A DNA stretch of 64,000 nucleotides from Fibrobacter sp. (GTDB lineage: Bacteria > Fibrobacterota > Fibrobacteria > Fibrobacterales > Fibrobacteraceae), in the NCBI GenBank assembly GCA_017412605.1, contig JAFPWY010000003.1, positions 301,207 through 365,206 on the forward strand, read 5' to 3'. Within the stretch, counting starts at the first letter, position 1. Every line of letters starts with the position of its first letter. Positions 18,231-28,314 of this stretch are shown one piece after another. The notes under the pieces were generated by a model. That model ran no database searches. It worked only from the letters and a program-made list of their open reading frames with translations, and had not been told where the DNA came from. Position numbers and translations under genes: made by a program.

Positions 18231-19922
18231 ATGAATAAAATAATCTATTCATCAATGGCTGCGGCAATGCTTGCATCTGTCGCATTTGGTCAAATTCAGT
18301 ACAGAGACGAAGAGCGAAACGATTGCATTCATTTTGTAAATGGTGCAGGTCATTATGCTGATCACTGCTATATTAGCGGTCTCAAAAATATGGCTCCGGG
18401 CACCTGCTACAAAGTAAGGAACTCAAGAATTGCCGACGGTTCTATCCCTACAGTCGGGCACATGAATGACGATGCTGCCAATACGTGGTTTTGGAAACCG
18501 ACGGAATGCACCAAGCATACGGTCAAAGCGCCTATTGAGGGCACCTACACCCTAGAACCGAAGTGCGTTGAATTTCACAATGGCTCGGGCAACTATGCAG
18601 CAAACTGCTACAGTTCCGGCTTGTATGACATGCAGCCGGGTAAGTGCTATACGGTGAACCCGGATAGGAAACCGGCTCCTGAAGGCGACGGTACACTCCC
18701 TCAAAATGATTACATGAACAACAGCGCTATCGATGGATGGTGGTGGGTCGAAACGGAATGCTATAATTTGCTTCCTATTGAAAATCCGCAGACTTCTGAA
18801 TGCGATGACCCCAATAGCCAGGCCTGCTTGACAGCATGCCTTGCCGATCCAAGCATCGATCAAGCATGTGAAGCTGTGATTTGTGGAGACGATCCTACGA
18901 ATCAGTATTGCCGCAATCAGTGTTCCGTTAACCTCAATAGCATCGGCTGCCAAGCATATTGCAACGGCAACACCAGCGACCCGATATGCCCGCAGCCGGG
19001 CAGTGGAACCAATCCTCCTTCGACCACTCGTCCTGATGAATGCGTCACTGACCCCAATGGTTCCGTTTGCCAGGACTTCTGCTTCCAGAATTCTACCGAT
19101 GGAGCATGCGACGAGAACTTCTGCGCCAATAATCCTGACGACCCGAACTGCTTTGACAAGTGCATCAACTTTGTCAATGGCTCGGGCAATTATGCAGCAA
19201 ACTGCTACAAGTCCGGTTTGCATCATATGCAGGCGGGCAAGTGCTATGCAGTTAACCCGGCTCGAGTAGCGGATGGCTCTGCTCCTCAAACGGGTCACAT
19301 GAATGATTACGCCGACAATGCGTGGTGGTGGGTTGAAACCACCTGCGAAAAGGAGTTTATCACTCCGCGCAATCCGGGTTCTTGGACTCTTGGCCCAGAG
19401 AAGTGCGTAGCCTTTGTCAACGGCAACGGTCACTATACCGATAACTGCTACAATTCTGGTCTCCATCACATGGAAGCAAATAAGTGCTATGCAGTGAACC
19501 CGGATAGGGGTCCTCAGCCGAATGGTGATGGTTCTGCTCCGGTATATGGTCACATGAATGATTATGCCGACGATGCTTGGTGGTGGGTTGAAACGCTCTG
19601 CCAGGACACCATCCCGGCTCGTGCTGCTCGTCCGGGTTCTTTGGCTCGTGCTTTTGAACCGAAAGCTTCCCCGAAGGCCGCTACGACTCTCGGTGAAACT
19701 AAAATTTCCTTCGAGAATGCTACGCTCAGCGTGACCACCACTGTTGCTGACGCCAAGATGATTCGCGTTTTCGACATGAACGGCAAGCTGCTCCACAGCG
19801 TGTCCTTCAACGGCATGGCCAAGGACGTTGACTTTGCCAAGTTCGCTGGCAAGGGCATTCTCCTGGTTCGCATCACTTCTGGCGACAAGCTCGTTGCTAT
19901 GAAGCAGGTGTCTATCCGCTAA
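18231..19922 (+). CDS. Secreted four-repeat Cys/Trp-rich protein with T9SS-type C-terminus
   Basis: A 563-aa exported protein with a 20-residue signal peptide (AFG-QI). Four copies of a ~62-66-residue module lie at 32-93, 112-177, 311-372 and 392-457. Each has the pattern C-x-x-F-x-N-G-x-G-x-Y-(A/T)-(A/D)-x-C-Y-x-S-G-L, then CY-(T/A/K)-V, G-H-M-N-D and (W/F)-(W/F)-W-(V/K)-(E/P)-T-x-C. Residues 178-309 form a separate Cys-dense spacer of Asp/Pro-rich four-Cys units. Residues ~488-563 resemble a T9SS sorting domain (IRVFDMNGKL, basic end). No family recognised; the conserved aromatics suggest carbohydrate binding. Confidence 0.85.
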   Translation: MNKIIYSSMAAAMLASVAFGQIQYRDEERNDCIHFVNGAGHYADHCYISGLKNMAPGTCYKVRNSRIADGSIPTVGHMNDDAANTWFWKPTECTKHTVKAPIEGTYTLEPKCVEFHNGSGNYAANCYSSGLYDMQPGKCYTVNPDRKPAPEGDGTLPQNDYMNNSAIDGWWWVETECYNLLPIENPQTSECDDPNSQACLTACLADPSIDQACEAVICGDDPTNQYCRNQCSVNLNSIGCQAYCNGNTSDPICPQPGSGTNPPSTTRPDECVTDPNGSVCQDFCFQNSTDGACDENFCANNPDDPNCFDKCINFVNGSGNYAANCYKSGLHHMQAGKCYAVNPARVADGSAPQTGHMNDYADNAWWWVETTCEKEFITPRNPGSWTLGPEKCVAFVNGNGHYTDNCYNSGLHHMEANKCYAVNPDRGPQPNGDGSAPVYGHMNDYADDAWWWVETLCQDTIPARAARPGSLARAFEPKASPKAATTLGETKISFENATLSVTTTVADAKMIRVFDMNGKLLHSVSFNGMAKDVDFAKFAGKGILLVRITSGDKLVAMKQVSIR

Positions 19923-19936
19923 TTGTCAACAAGAAA

Positions 19937-19966
19937 GGGCGGATTCTTCGGAATTCGCCTTTTTTC
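19937..19966 (+). terminator. Rho-independent terminator
   Basis: A stem GGCGGATTC / GAATTCGCC with a short loop (one G-U pair) is followed by TTTTTTC just after the repeat-protein gene. Confidence 0.9.
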
Positions 19967-19997
19967 TTCATACTCCTTTTAAGCCCTCGTTTTTTTG

Positions 19998-20026
19998 TTG
20001 CATTCCAACTAAAATAAGTTTATATT
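19998..20026 (+). promoter_or_regulatory. Promoter of the giant VWA gene
   Basis: -35 TTGCAT (19998-20003), a 17-bp spacer and -10 TATATT (20021-20026), with a predicted start near 20033 and a leader of about 40-50 nt. Confidence 0.7.
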
Positions 20027-20069
20027 TTATACATAATCAAATTGTCTCGCAATCAGATATTCTTCCTTT

Positions 20070-23000
20070 TTGTGTGGGGTTGAGGTGTTCGCCTTTTTTT
20101 TGATTTTTGTTTGTTCCCTGTTTTTTGCCACTAGTGTCAGCGCAAGCGTCACTATTGAGGGAAATTCCACCCCATACGAAGTCGCCATCGGCGATACGCT
20201 TTCTATTACCTCCAGGAAGGACCTTCAAGCTGGCGAGAACTTTGTCAGGTGGGAAATCGTCTCTGGAACGGGTACATTTACCGATGCAACTGAAGACTCG
20301 ACGGGTTTTATCCCTTCATCAAATAATGTCGTCATCAGAAGGGTGACAAGAATCCTGCCCATTTACGAAATAACCGATTCGTATACAAAGTTTATCTATT
20401 CTGAACATAGTTCTATTGCCACAACCTCCTCATTGTATGGTATCCGGGCGTTTTTCGATTCCCGCGAAGGGGGGCGGTTCCTGATAACAAGCAAATTCCA
20501 AGAAACGACTATGTTTCTATACTTCTACGGAGATTCCACTTTCAAAACGTATGTTCCTCTTGCGCCAACGGACTCTTTTTCCGGGGCTAGGGATTGTTAT
20601 AATATTCCCGGATATAGAAAATGCATTGTCAACGTTCAACCAGACACAAATTACTATTTGTTTTTCTACGCATCGGGTTATCCCTTAGTCAACATGAAGG
20701 ATTCCATTTTCCTCAAAGTCTCACAGACTTACACATTAAAAATGTCCCATACTGGCAATGGAACTGCTTACGTTGACTCCATTTCAAAAAATGGTGCAGG
20801 TATAGGAGTCCAGTCCTACAGTTGGGTTGTAAGCTCCGACACCTCCAAGATATACGCCGTTCCCGGAAACGACAACGTATTTGACCACTGGGAGGTCGTC
20901 TCCGGTTCGTGTTCCGTTCTAGACAATACGAAGGACACGACTGCCGTCGTCAACGTGAAGAGCGATTGCAATGTGCGGGCGGTATTCCGCGCAGGCGTCG
21001 TCTATCCGGTTTCAGGCACCCCCACACGGTACAACTTCAACGATCATGTGTATGCCAAGCAGGCGTCCAGCGGAAGTGCCGGTGTCCGCTTCCTGTTCGT
21101 TGCCCCGAACTCCGGCACTTACACGGTCGTCGTGTCGAACGAGATTACCCAGGATTCCGCCGTTTACATCCGGTACACTGCTACCGACTACAAGACCGAA
21201 ACTGTGAAGGAGCGCTTCCTCGGAACCCATGTCGAGACAATGAACCTCACAGCGGGGGATGAAGTCGCAATCGTCATCGGCAACGGGGGAAAAGGCGCGA
21301 ACCCATTCTACATCAGCTACTCAACGCAGGCCAACAGGATACTCCTCAGCGCAGATTCCTACGGCAAGGTCCTGCCCGCGGGGGGCTATGCGACAGCCTA
21401 CGCCGGCTCGCGCTACTCGATATCGGCCGAATCAATCGCCGAAGGTTTCCGCTTCTCGAACTGGCAGATCGTATCGGGATCCCCCACGATCGACGATTCC
21501 AATGCCCCCTATACCTACGTCATAATCCAAGACAACGTAGAACTGAAAGCACGCTTTAAGGCGAGCTCAGTCTACACACTCTCCGATAACAAGAAGACGT
21601 TCAACTTCCAGGACAACTATTACAGCGAAAGCACGCGTTCGGCAATCCGTTTCAAGTGGACACCACCCGACGCGAACGCGCACATCATCACTTTCGAGGC
21701 GGTCGACCCATTGGGCAGTATATTCAAGGAATACCGCTCCGACTCGACGTTCACGACAGCTCTCTCCGAGAAGCAAGTCTCCGGCACGATGAGTTTCACT
21801 GTGCGCGGCACCCCCGGCGTCCCGCTCTACTGGACGCTGCAGGACAGTAGCAGCGCCATTCCGAACACGTCGTTCAAGGCCTGGATATCCACGCCCTACG
21901 TGCTGAACGTGATTTCCGCCAAGGAAGGGGCCGCATACCCGTCCGGCAAAATCTACACCGCCCCCGGAGACAAGACCATCCTGACCGCATGGCCGCATGG
22001 CGGCTACAAGTTCAAGTCATGGGTGAACACCGAGGGCGACATGGTTATCGATTCACCGAAGGATTCCCGTACAACAGTTACACTGAAGGACTCAAGCTGT
22101 ACCATCAAGGCCACCTTCACGGTAGACCATTCGGCCGAGCCCTCGCTGAACATTTCCAAACTCGACCTGGGTACTTACCCGGAAATCTGCGCGGTGGTTT
22201 CCGTCTCGGACAAGAATTCGGGGAACTCCTTCTACGGTCTTGTTTCCGAAGACTTCACTGTAACCCAGGACGGTGTCCCGGTCACGCCGGAAGTCACGAG
22301 CATCAACAACGTCACTGGCGTATCCGTCGTGATCGTGGTCGATGAAAGTGGGTCGATGATATACAACGACCGCATGGAGAAGACAAAAGAATCCATCCAG
22401 AACTTTATCGACAACATGGGGGCCTATGACCGTACGGCCATCGTTGGTTTCCATGGATGGGATTCTACCGTGGTTCACCAAAAAATGACCTCGGACAAGT
22501 CCCTGCTGACGGCTGCCGTAGGCAGGCTTGCCCCAGACATGAACGCATTAACGAACATAATCGTAGGCGCGTACGTCGGCCTAGAACAAATCGTAGACGA
22601 GATAAACCCGACTGCGGTCATTATCTTCTCCGACGGAATTGACGATGGCGGCCATAAATCTCTGAGAGATGCCGTAGAACTCTCCAAGGCAAAGAAAACC
22701 CCCATCCACAGCATCGGCCTCGAGACAGACTCGAGATACCCGCTAGAGGACCTGGCCGTCAACACAGGCGGCACGCTTACATTCGCAGATGATGCAAGCG
22801 AACTAGCCGGCATCTACGCAGCTATCCGTGACAACGTCATGTCGCAGTACATGGTCTGCTACCAAACTCCCGACACCGTCCAAAACGGCGAGACGCACAC
22901 GGTCGTCATCGGCACGAAACTGAACAAAATCAGCACAAGCGATACCGCACGGTGGAGCGAAAACACTCTGCCTCCGATAATCACGCTCACCGAGAACACA

Positions 23001-24830
23001 AAGGAACTGATCGCCAAGACCCAGCCGTCGGACACACCGCTAACAATCGGTGTCTACATAAGGACTTCGCTGGAAATCGTAACCGCAAACCTTTACCTGA
23101 AGAAAACCAACGCCCTCGTCGAGGAATTTTCTCCCTACGCCCTGCAGCACGTGCGAGATAGTCTCTGGGAATTCACCGTCCCGGCAAACCTTGTCGTTGC
23201 CCCGGGGCTAGACTTTTACGTAATTGCGCTGGACAAGGAAGGACAAATAGGCCGATCCCCGAATATAGCGACTCCGTCTATGGAGCCCTTCACCATCTTC
23301 ATCGACAACGACATTCCCTCTGTTGAGACAGTCTCTGTAGCATGCGAGGACTCCACAACGGACACGAAGACATTCACCTTCCGTCTTAGCGACAGCGATG
23401 GAATCGGCAGCGCGATTCTCTATTTCAAGAATTCGAGCCAGTTCATTTACGATGCGCTCCCACTGGCCTACTCCGAGCAGAAAGACACGTGGACCGCGGA
23501 ATTCCCCGCCAATGTCCGCGATTACGACATGATCTTCTACTACCTCCGCGTGACGGATGCGACAGGCGCATCCGTCCGCGCACCGACAGAAGGAATACTC
23601 TCTACGGAAGCCTGCAGGATTCACTTTGTAGACGATCCGAACGACACCTCGACAGTGACGGACCCCATCCCCGAGGATTCCATCCTTCCCCCGTCGCCAC
23701 GCGACTCTATCGAATATTCACTCATCGCCGATACCGCCGAAATTTATGACAAGGACCTGGACGGTCGCGCCGACTACGTCCGAGTTCACTTTAAGGAAGA
23801 GAACGATGACAACATCTCAAGCATCGACTCCATCTTCTGGAACTCGAACCGCGGCGAATGGCGCTACGTACCGCAGGGGACAATCAAGAAAGACCGTGCG
23901 GACGGGAAATGGTACGGGGCCTACATCAACAAGCCGTACAAGTACGGCTTGACCAAGGCCGACACAATACACAAGCCGTTCCTGAGTTTCACCAGCACCC
24001 TTTCCGACAAGCTCGAGAACGTCGTGCTTACAGACAGGGTCGGAGCGGTTCCTATAAAAGCAATAAAATTCCCAGGAAAAATAGGTCTCGAAGAGTATAT
24101 GGACCCGAATTCGGAATTACCTCCCGACACACTCATCGTGACTATGTCGGAACCCATCACGAACGTCGGCAAAGACAACGCCTGGGAAAAAATATTCCGC
24201 TTTTCCAGCAACTGCGAAGACACGGTATCGCAGGAAATCAAGTTTAGGCATGCACCTCAAATTCACGATAAAGGGCGGCAATGGACAATCATCCTTGACG
24301 AATACACCCTCAAGGCGGGCAACTGCCTGTTCACGGACCCTTCGGCCACCTACGAAGACCTCGCTGGAAATAGCCTCGGTCGTGGCGGAATCGAAATCAG
24401 CGGAACGGACGGTTCAATCTACCTCAGTGAAGTCAGGCCGGTAAAACCCGTCAGCGGGAAGGGCAAGAGCGCAAAGTGGATTCCTCCCGACGGTTCCGAC
24501 TGGGAAAAACTCCCGGACTCCATATCCGCCATCAGCGTAAAGGCAATGATGCCGTATAAGGCCGAAATTTTCATCTTCGACGGAATCGGGACGTACGTAA
24601 CGGACTTCAAGCAGAAATTCGGCAACAAGGGCGAAATGGAAGACCCCGCCCGCGGCAATCCCGGGGACAAGTTCAAGCAGGGCTTCCTGCACTGGGACCA
24701 GCGTTCCGACAAGGGCCGCCGTGTGGGCACCGGAATCTACATCTGGAAGATTTTCTTCAAGTTCGAGGACGGCCACAAGGAAACACGCATCATCAAGACC
24801 GGCATCTATCGTAAAAATCGCGGCAAATAA
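20070..24830 (+). CDS. Giant secreted VWA-domain protein with InlB-type repeats and FlgD-like C-terminus
   Basis: A 1586-aa exported protein. Three InlB/bacterial-repeat-like units lie at roughly 227-310, 430-495 and 615-685 (YKFKSW, FRFSNW, FDHWEV motifs) among beta-sandwich segments. A von Willebrand A domain spans about 750-940, with an intact MIDAS D758-x-S760-x-S762 (VDESGSM) and VIIFSDGIDDG. The last ~90 residues (IFIFDGIGTYVTDF, GTGIYIWKI) resemble a FlgD-Ig-like domain often found at the end of surface proteins. Start uncertain: TTG at 20070, or GTG at 20085 after GGGGTTGAG, which gives a better signal peptide. Probable surface adhesin; partner unknown. Confidence 0.85.
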   Translation: MCGVEVFAFFLIFVCSLFFATSVSASVTIEGNSTPYEVAIGDTLSITSRKDLQAGENFVRWEIVSGTGTFTDATEDSTGFIPSSNNVVIRRVTRILPIYEITDSYTKFIYSEHSSIATTSSLYGIRAFFDSREGGRFLITSKFQETTMFLYFYGDSTFKTYVPLAPTDSFSGARDCYNIPGYRKCIVNVQPDTNYYLFFYASGYPLVNMKDSIFLKVSQTYTLKMSHTGNGTAYVDSISKNGAGIGVQSYSWVVSSDTSKIYAVPGNDNVFDHWEVVSGSCSVLDNTKDTTAVVNVKSDCNVRAVFRAGVVYPVSGTPTRYNFNDHVYAKQASSGSAGVRFLFVAPNSGTYTVVVSNEITQDSAVYIRYTATDYKTETVKERFLGTHVETMNLTAGDEVAIVIGNGGKGANPFYISYSTQANRILLSADSYGKVLPAGGYATAYAGSRYSISAESIAEGFRFSNWQIVSGSPTIDDSNAPYTYVIIQDNVELKARFKASSVYTLSDNKKTFNFQDNYYSESTRSAIRFKWTPPDANAHIITFEAVDPLGSIFKEYRSDSTFTTALSEKQVSGTMSFTVRGTPGVPLYWTLQDSSSAIPNTSFKAWISTPYVLNVISAKEGAAYPSGKIYTAPGDKTILTAWPHGGYKFKSWVNTEGDMVIDSPKDSRTTVTLKDSSCTIKATFTVDHSAEPSLNISKLDLGTYPEICAVVSVSDKNSGNSFYGLVSEDFTVTQDGVPVTPEVTSINNVTGVSVVIVVDESGSMIYNDRMEKTKESIQNFIDNMGAYDRTAIVGFHGWDSTVVHQKMTSDKSLLTAAVGRLAPDMNALTNIIVGAYVGLEQIVDEINPTAVIIFSDGIDDGGHKSLRDAVELSKAKKTPIHSIGLETDSRYPLEDLAVNTGGTLTFADDASELAGIYAAIRDNVMSQYMVCYQTPDTVQNGETHTVVIGTKLNKISTSDTARWSENTLPPIITLTENTKELIAKTQPSDTPLTIGVYIRTSLEIVTANLYLKKTNALVEEFSPYALQHVRDSLWEFTVPANLVVAPGLDFYVIALDKEGQIGRSPNIATPSMEPFTIFIDNDIPSVETVSVACEDSTTDTKTFTFRLSDSDGIGSAILYFKNSSQFIYDALPLAYSEQKDTWTAEFPANVRDYDMIFYYLRVTDATGASVRAPTEGILSTEACRIHFVDDPNDTSTVTDPIPEDSILPPSPRDSIEYSLIADTAEIYDKDLDGRADYVRVHFKEENDDNISSIDSIFWNSNRGEWRYVPQGTIKKDRADGKWYGAYINKPYKYGLTKADTIHKPFLSFTSTLSDKLENVVLTDRVGAVPIKAIKFPGKIGLEEYMDPNSELPPDTLIVTMSEPITNVGKDNAWEKIFRFSSNCEDTVSQEIKFRHAPQIHDKGRQWTIILDEYTLKAGNCLFTDPSATYEDLAGNSLGRGGIEISGTDGSIYLSEVRPVKPVSGKGKSAKWIPPDGSDWEKLPDSISAISVKAMMPYKAEIFIFDGIGTYVTDFKQKFGNKGEMEDPARGNPGDKFKQGFLHWDQRSDKGRRVGTGIYIWKIFFKFEDGHKETRIIKTGIYRKNRGK

Positions 24831-24882
24831 TTTTTGATTGATTATTCTGATAATCGTCTATTTTTCTAAATTTTAGCTCACT

Positions 24883-26196
24883 ATGAGCATTTCTATCCCT
24901 CAGCTGCCCAAGGGCACGCGTGATTTTTACCCGGAAGCCGAGCGCATCCAGAACTACATTTTCGATACCTGGCGCCAAGTCGCCGAAAGTTTTGCCTACG
25001 AAGAATATGAAGGCCCGATGTTTGAGCATCTGGAGCTATACACCGGCAAGTCCGGCGAGGAAATCGTAAGCCAGCTCTACAACTTCAAGGACAAGGGCGA
25101 CCGCGAAATCGCGCTGCGCCCCGAAATGACCCCGACCCTCGCCCGCCTCGTGATCCAGAAGGCACGCGAGCTCAAGAAGCCCTTCAAGTGGTTCAGCATG
25201 CCGCGCCTCTTCCGCTACGAGAAGGCACAGAAGGGCCGCCTGCGCGAGTTCTTCCAGCTGAACATGGACATCATCGGCACCGAGAGCATCTACGCCGAAG
25301 CCGACCTCATGGCCGCCATCGCCACGATGTTGCGCAAGTTCGGCCTCAAGGACGGCGAATTCGCGATTGGCGTCTCGAGCCGCAAGCTTTTGGCGACCTA
25401 CCTCGAAGAGATCGGTGCCCCGAACCCCTCCCTCGTTTACCCGGTGCTTGACCGCCGCCTGAAAATCGGCCCCGAAGCCTTTGCGAAGGCATTGGCCGAA
25501 GCCGGCCTCACCGAAGACCAAGTGAAAAAGCTTGACGACTTCATGGGCTGCAAGAGCCTCGAAGAAGTCCGCAATGCGGTGCACAGCGAAAACGCGGCCG
25601 CCGCTCTCAAAGAAATCGAAGATTTGTTTGAGACGCTCGCTGCCGCGGGCTACGGCGATTGCGTGAATCTCGACCTCTCCATCGTGCGCGGTCTCGCCTA
25701 CTACACCGGCATCGTATTCGAAGTGTTCGACAAGGGCAAATCGATGCGCGCAATCGCCGGCGGCGGCCGCTACGACAGCCTCACCGAAAAGCTCGGCGGC
25801 GAACGCATCCCGGGCGTGGGATTCGGCATGGGCGACGTTGTGCTGGCCGACCTTTTGGCCGAGCACAACCTGCTCCCGAACCCCAAGCAGAGCGTGGACT
25901 TCTACATTGCAAGCTTTACAAACGACATGAAGAAGGTCTTCGAGACAGCGCAGGCCTTCCGCAGCCAGCCCGGCGCAAAGCCGTACTCGGTCGCCCACCC
26001 GCTGGCCCCCATGAAGATGGGCAAGCAGCTCGACCAGGCAAACTACCAAGGCGCAAAGATTGTCGTCTACGTAGACGGCTCCAAGGCAGGCGAAGGCGAA
26101 TTCGAATATAAAGACATGCGCACCAGCGAGATGTTCGTCGGAAACCCCGAAGCCATCGTGGAACGACTGAAAACCGAGATTAAGAAGCCCGAATAA
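24883..26196 (+). CDS. hisS: Histidyl-tRNA synthetase
   Basis: A 437-aa class II synthetase charging tRNA-His. Motif 1 region near the start (LPKGTRDFYPEAERI), motif 2 FRYEKAQKGRLREFFQ, histidine motif LDLSIVRGLAYYTG and motif 3 IPGVGFGMGDVVL are all present, and the C-terminal anticodon-binding domain is complete. No clear Shine-Dalgarno site precedes the ATG. The next gene begins 3 bp after the stop, so the polysaccharide-modification genes downstream may share its transcript. Confidence 0.97.
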   Translation: MSISIPQLPKGTRDFYPEAERIQNYIFDTWRQVAESFAYEEYEGPMFEHLELYTGKSGEEIVSQLYNFKDKGDREIALRPEMTPTLARLVIQKARELKKPFKWFSMPRLFRYEKAQKGRLREFFQLNMDIIGTESIYAEADLMAAIATMLRKFGLKDGEFAIGVSSRKLLATYLEEIGAPNPSLVYPVLDRRLKIGPEAFAKALAEAGLTEDQVKKLDDFMGCKSLEEVRNAVHSENAAAALKEIEDLFETLAAAGYGDCVNLDLSIVRGLAYYTGIVFEVFDKGKSMRAIAGGGRYDSLTEKLGGERIPGVGFGMGDVVLADLLAEHNLLPNPKQSVDFYIASFTNDMKKVFETAQAFRSQPGAKPYSVAHPLAPMKMGKQLDQANYQGAKIVVYVDGSKAGEGEFEYKDMRTSEMFVGNPEAIVERLKTEIKKPE

Positions 26197-26199
26197 TCA

Positions 26200-28314
26200 A
26201 TGACCCCGAAAAAAGCGTTAATTACCATCATAAGCCTGTTCCTGGTTCTAGGATTTATGGCCATCGTATTTCCCACCGATGGCATAAACATAAGCGAAAC
26301 GCTATCCCTCCGTTTTCCGTCCCTGGCCGACGTTTTCCCGGTAGCCGACTCTTCCGCGAACAAGAAACACGACCCGGAAGACGAAATCAGGGCCATGATG
26401 GAAGCGACCCGGCAAAAGCAGTTCGCCGCCTTCGCCGACTCGCTCCGCTTTTACGAGGACTTTTTCGACAGCGGCAAGACGCGATTCGACCTGCCCAACA
26501 ACGACCCTACGTGGTTTGACCGGTTCTTCCTGCACCTCCAGTTGGCTTCGATGGACAGTTCTGTTGTACATATCGTACACTACGGCGACTCGCAGCTCGA
26601 AGAGGACCGTATCTCGTCGACCATCCGCGAAGATCTGCAAGAGGAATTCGGCGGCGCGGGCCCGGGCATGCTCCCGCCCGTCCTGAAAATACAGCCCCAG
26701 ACGACGGTCCACTGGTACCGGGGAGCCCTGGAGCGCTTCATCCTGTTTGGCCCAAAGGACGAGGAAGCAACGCACAGCCGCTACGGTCCGCTCGCCCAGT
26801 TCGCCAACCTGAACGGCACGGCTGTTATCGGCATCAAGCGCCGTCTGGACCGCAAGGACAGAACAAAGGTTTACCCGCACGCTGGCGGCTATGCCACCAT
26901 CAAGGTTCTCGCAGGCAAGCGCGGCAGGCTCAAGGTCAAACTGGATTACGACCGCACGTTCACGACTGTTGTGGGTCTGAACCCGGACAGCACGGAAAAG
27001 ATCAAGACTTCGGTCAAGATGGTCGAGGCGGATCCTCCGGTCGTGGATTCCTCTTACACAAAACTTAATGTGTATACGTGGAAACTTCCCGATACAACGT
27101 CGTCTGTAAAGATTACCCTCACGGGAAATACCGAAATTTACGCCGTTTCCGCAGACGGAGCCTACGGCGTGGCCGTCGACAACGTAGCCATGCGCGGGTC
27201 CTCGGGAACAATTTTCCACAGAATCGACTCCGAACTCCTCGCGGAATCGTACAAGGCGATGAACGCGAAGCTGATTATGATGGAATACGGCGGAAACATG
27301 GTTCCGAGCATATCCACATCCAATATCGACTACATAAAGAAGCTTGTCACGCGCCAGATTCTCGCCATCCAGAAGGCCAACCCGGATGCAGACATCATAT
27401 TCATCGGGCCTGCCGACATGGAAAGACAGTCCGACGGTCGCTGGAAGACCTACCCCGCTCTCCGCATGACCATCGCAGCCCTCCGCGAAGTCGCCCTCGA
27501 AAACGGCGTCGCCTATTGGGACATGCACCGCGTGATGGGCGGCAACGGCACCATGTCGAAGTGGGTCAAGCGCGAACCCCCGCTGGGATTCACGGACCAT
27601 ATCCACTTTACCCGCCGCGGCGCAACACACATGGGCGACCTGTTCAGTTCTTCGCTGCGCATGTACTACGACTTCTTCAAATTCAGGGGCAGGCACAACA
27701 TCTCGGACAAGAAACTGCGCGACCTGCGTAATTTCAACGATTCCGTCGACACAAAGAAGCCCGTCGCCGCACCCGCACCTACGCCGAAGAAACCGGTCGC
27801 GGCCCCCGCGAAGAAACCGATCACGGAACCGGCCAAGAAGCCGATTACGGCCCCCGCACAGCCCGTACGCAAGCCTATTGCCGAACAACCGGTACGCAGG
27901 CCCGCAGCAGAGCAGCCGACACGCAGACCTGCCGCAGAACAACCCGTGCGCAAACCCGCCGCAGAACAACCGGTGCGCAAGCCGACTACCGAACAGCCGG
28001 TTCGCAGACCGGCAGCGGAACAGCACGTACGCAAGCCCGTCGCAGAGCAACCGACGCGCAGGCCCACGGCCGAACAGCCGGCGAAAAAGACCACAGTCAG
28101 AAAGAAGCGCCAGAGGCGCGACGACGGCGACACGCAGGTGAAGCGCCGCAAGCAGGACGTTAACAGGACCCAGAGAACGCCGGGCACAACCGGCGACCAG
28201 CCGAAGCGTAAGGTGAGAAAGAAAAAGCTCGACGACAAGCAGAAGCAGGAATCCAGTACAAATTCGTCTAGAAAGCAGCCGACAACATCTACAACAAGAA
28301 GGGAAAAGAGATGA
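26200..28314 (+). CDS. Membrane-anchored SGNH hydrolase-like protein with basic Pro-rich repeat tail
   Basis: A 704-aa protein with an N-terminal membrane anchor (about residues 6-25). The SGNH fold shows the nucleophile S131 in HYGDSQLEED and the paired D466-x-x-H469 in TDHIHFTRRG, as in periplasmic acetyltransferases/esterases that work with MBOAT proteins. From ~518 the tail changes to Lys/Arg/Pro repeats: degenerate octapeptides RRPAAEQP-type repeated about nine times, then a Lys/Arg-rich end. First gene after hisS (3-bp gap), overlapping the next gene by 4 nt. Probable role: transfer of acyl groups to a surface polysaccharide. The basic tail may hold an acidic polymer or the cell wall (inference). 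Confidence 0.85.
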   Translation: MTPKKALITIISLFLVLGFMAIVFPTDGINISETLSLRFPSLADVFPVADSSANKKHDPEDEIRAMMEATRQKQFAAFADSLRFYEDFFDSGKTRFDLPNNDPTWFDRFFLHLQLASMDSSVVHIVHYGDSQLEEDRISSTIREDLQEEFGGAGPGMLPPVLKIQPQTTVHWYRGALERFILFGPKDEEATHSRYGPLAQFANLNGTAVIGIKRRLDRKDRTKVYPHAGGYATIKVLAGKRGRLKVKLDYDRTFTTVVGLNPDSTEKIKTSVKMVEADPPVVDSSYTKLNVYTWKLPDTTSSVKITLTGNTEIYAVSADGAYGVAVDNVAMRGSSGTIFHRIDSELLAESYKAMNAKLIMMEYGGNMVPSISTSNIDYIKKLVTRQILAIQKANPDADIIFIGPADMERQSDGRWKTYPALRMTIAALREVALENGVAYWDMHRVMGGNGTMSKWVKREPPLGFTDHIHFTRRGATHMGDLFSSSLRMYYDFFKFRGRHNISDKKLRDLRNFNDSVDTKKPVAAPAPTPKKPVAAPAKKPITEPAKKPITAPAQPVRKPIAEQPVRRPAAEQPTRRPAAEQPVRKPAAEQPVRKPTTEQPVRRPAAEQHVRKPVAEQPTRRPTAEQPAKKTTVRKKRQRRDDGDTQVKRRKQDVNRTQRTPGTTGDQPKRKVRKKKLDDKQKQESSTNSSRKQPTTSTTRREKR

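Noticed and set aside
27840..28090. CRISPR-like 24-bp tandem units
   Set aside because: They are coding repeats in frame (octapeptides), contiguous without unique spacers, and lie within a protein tail.
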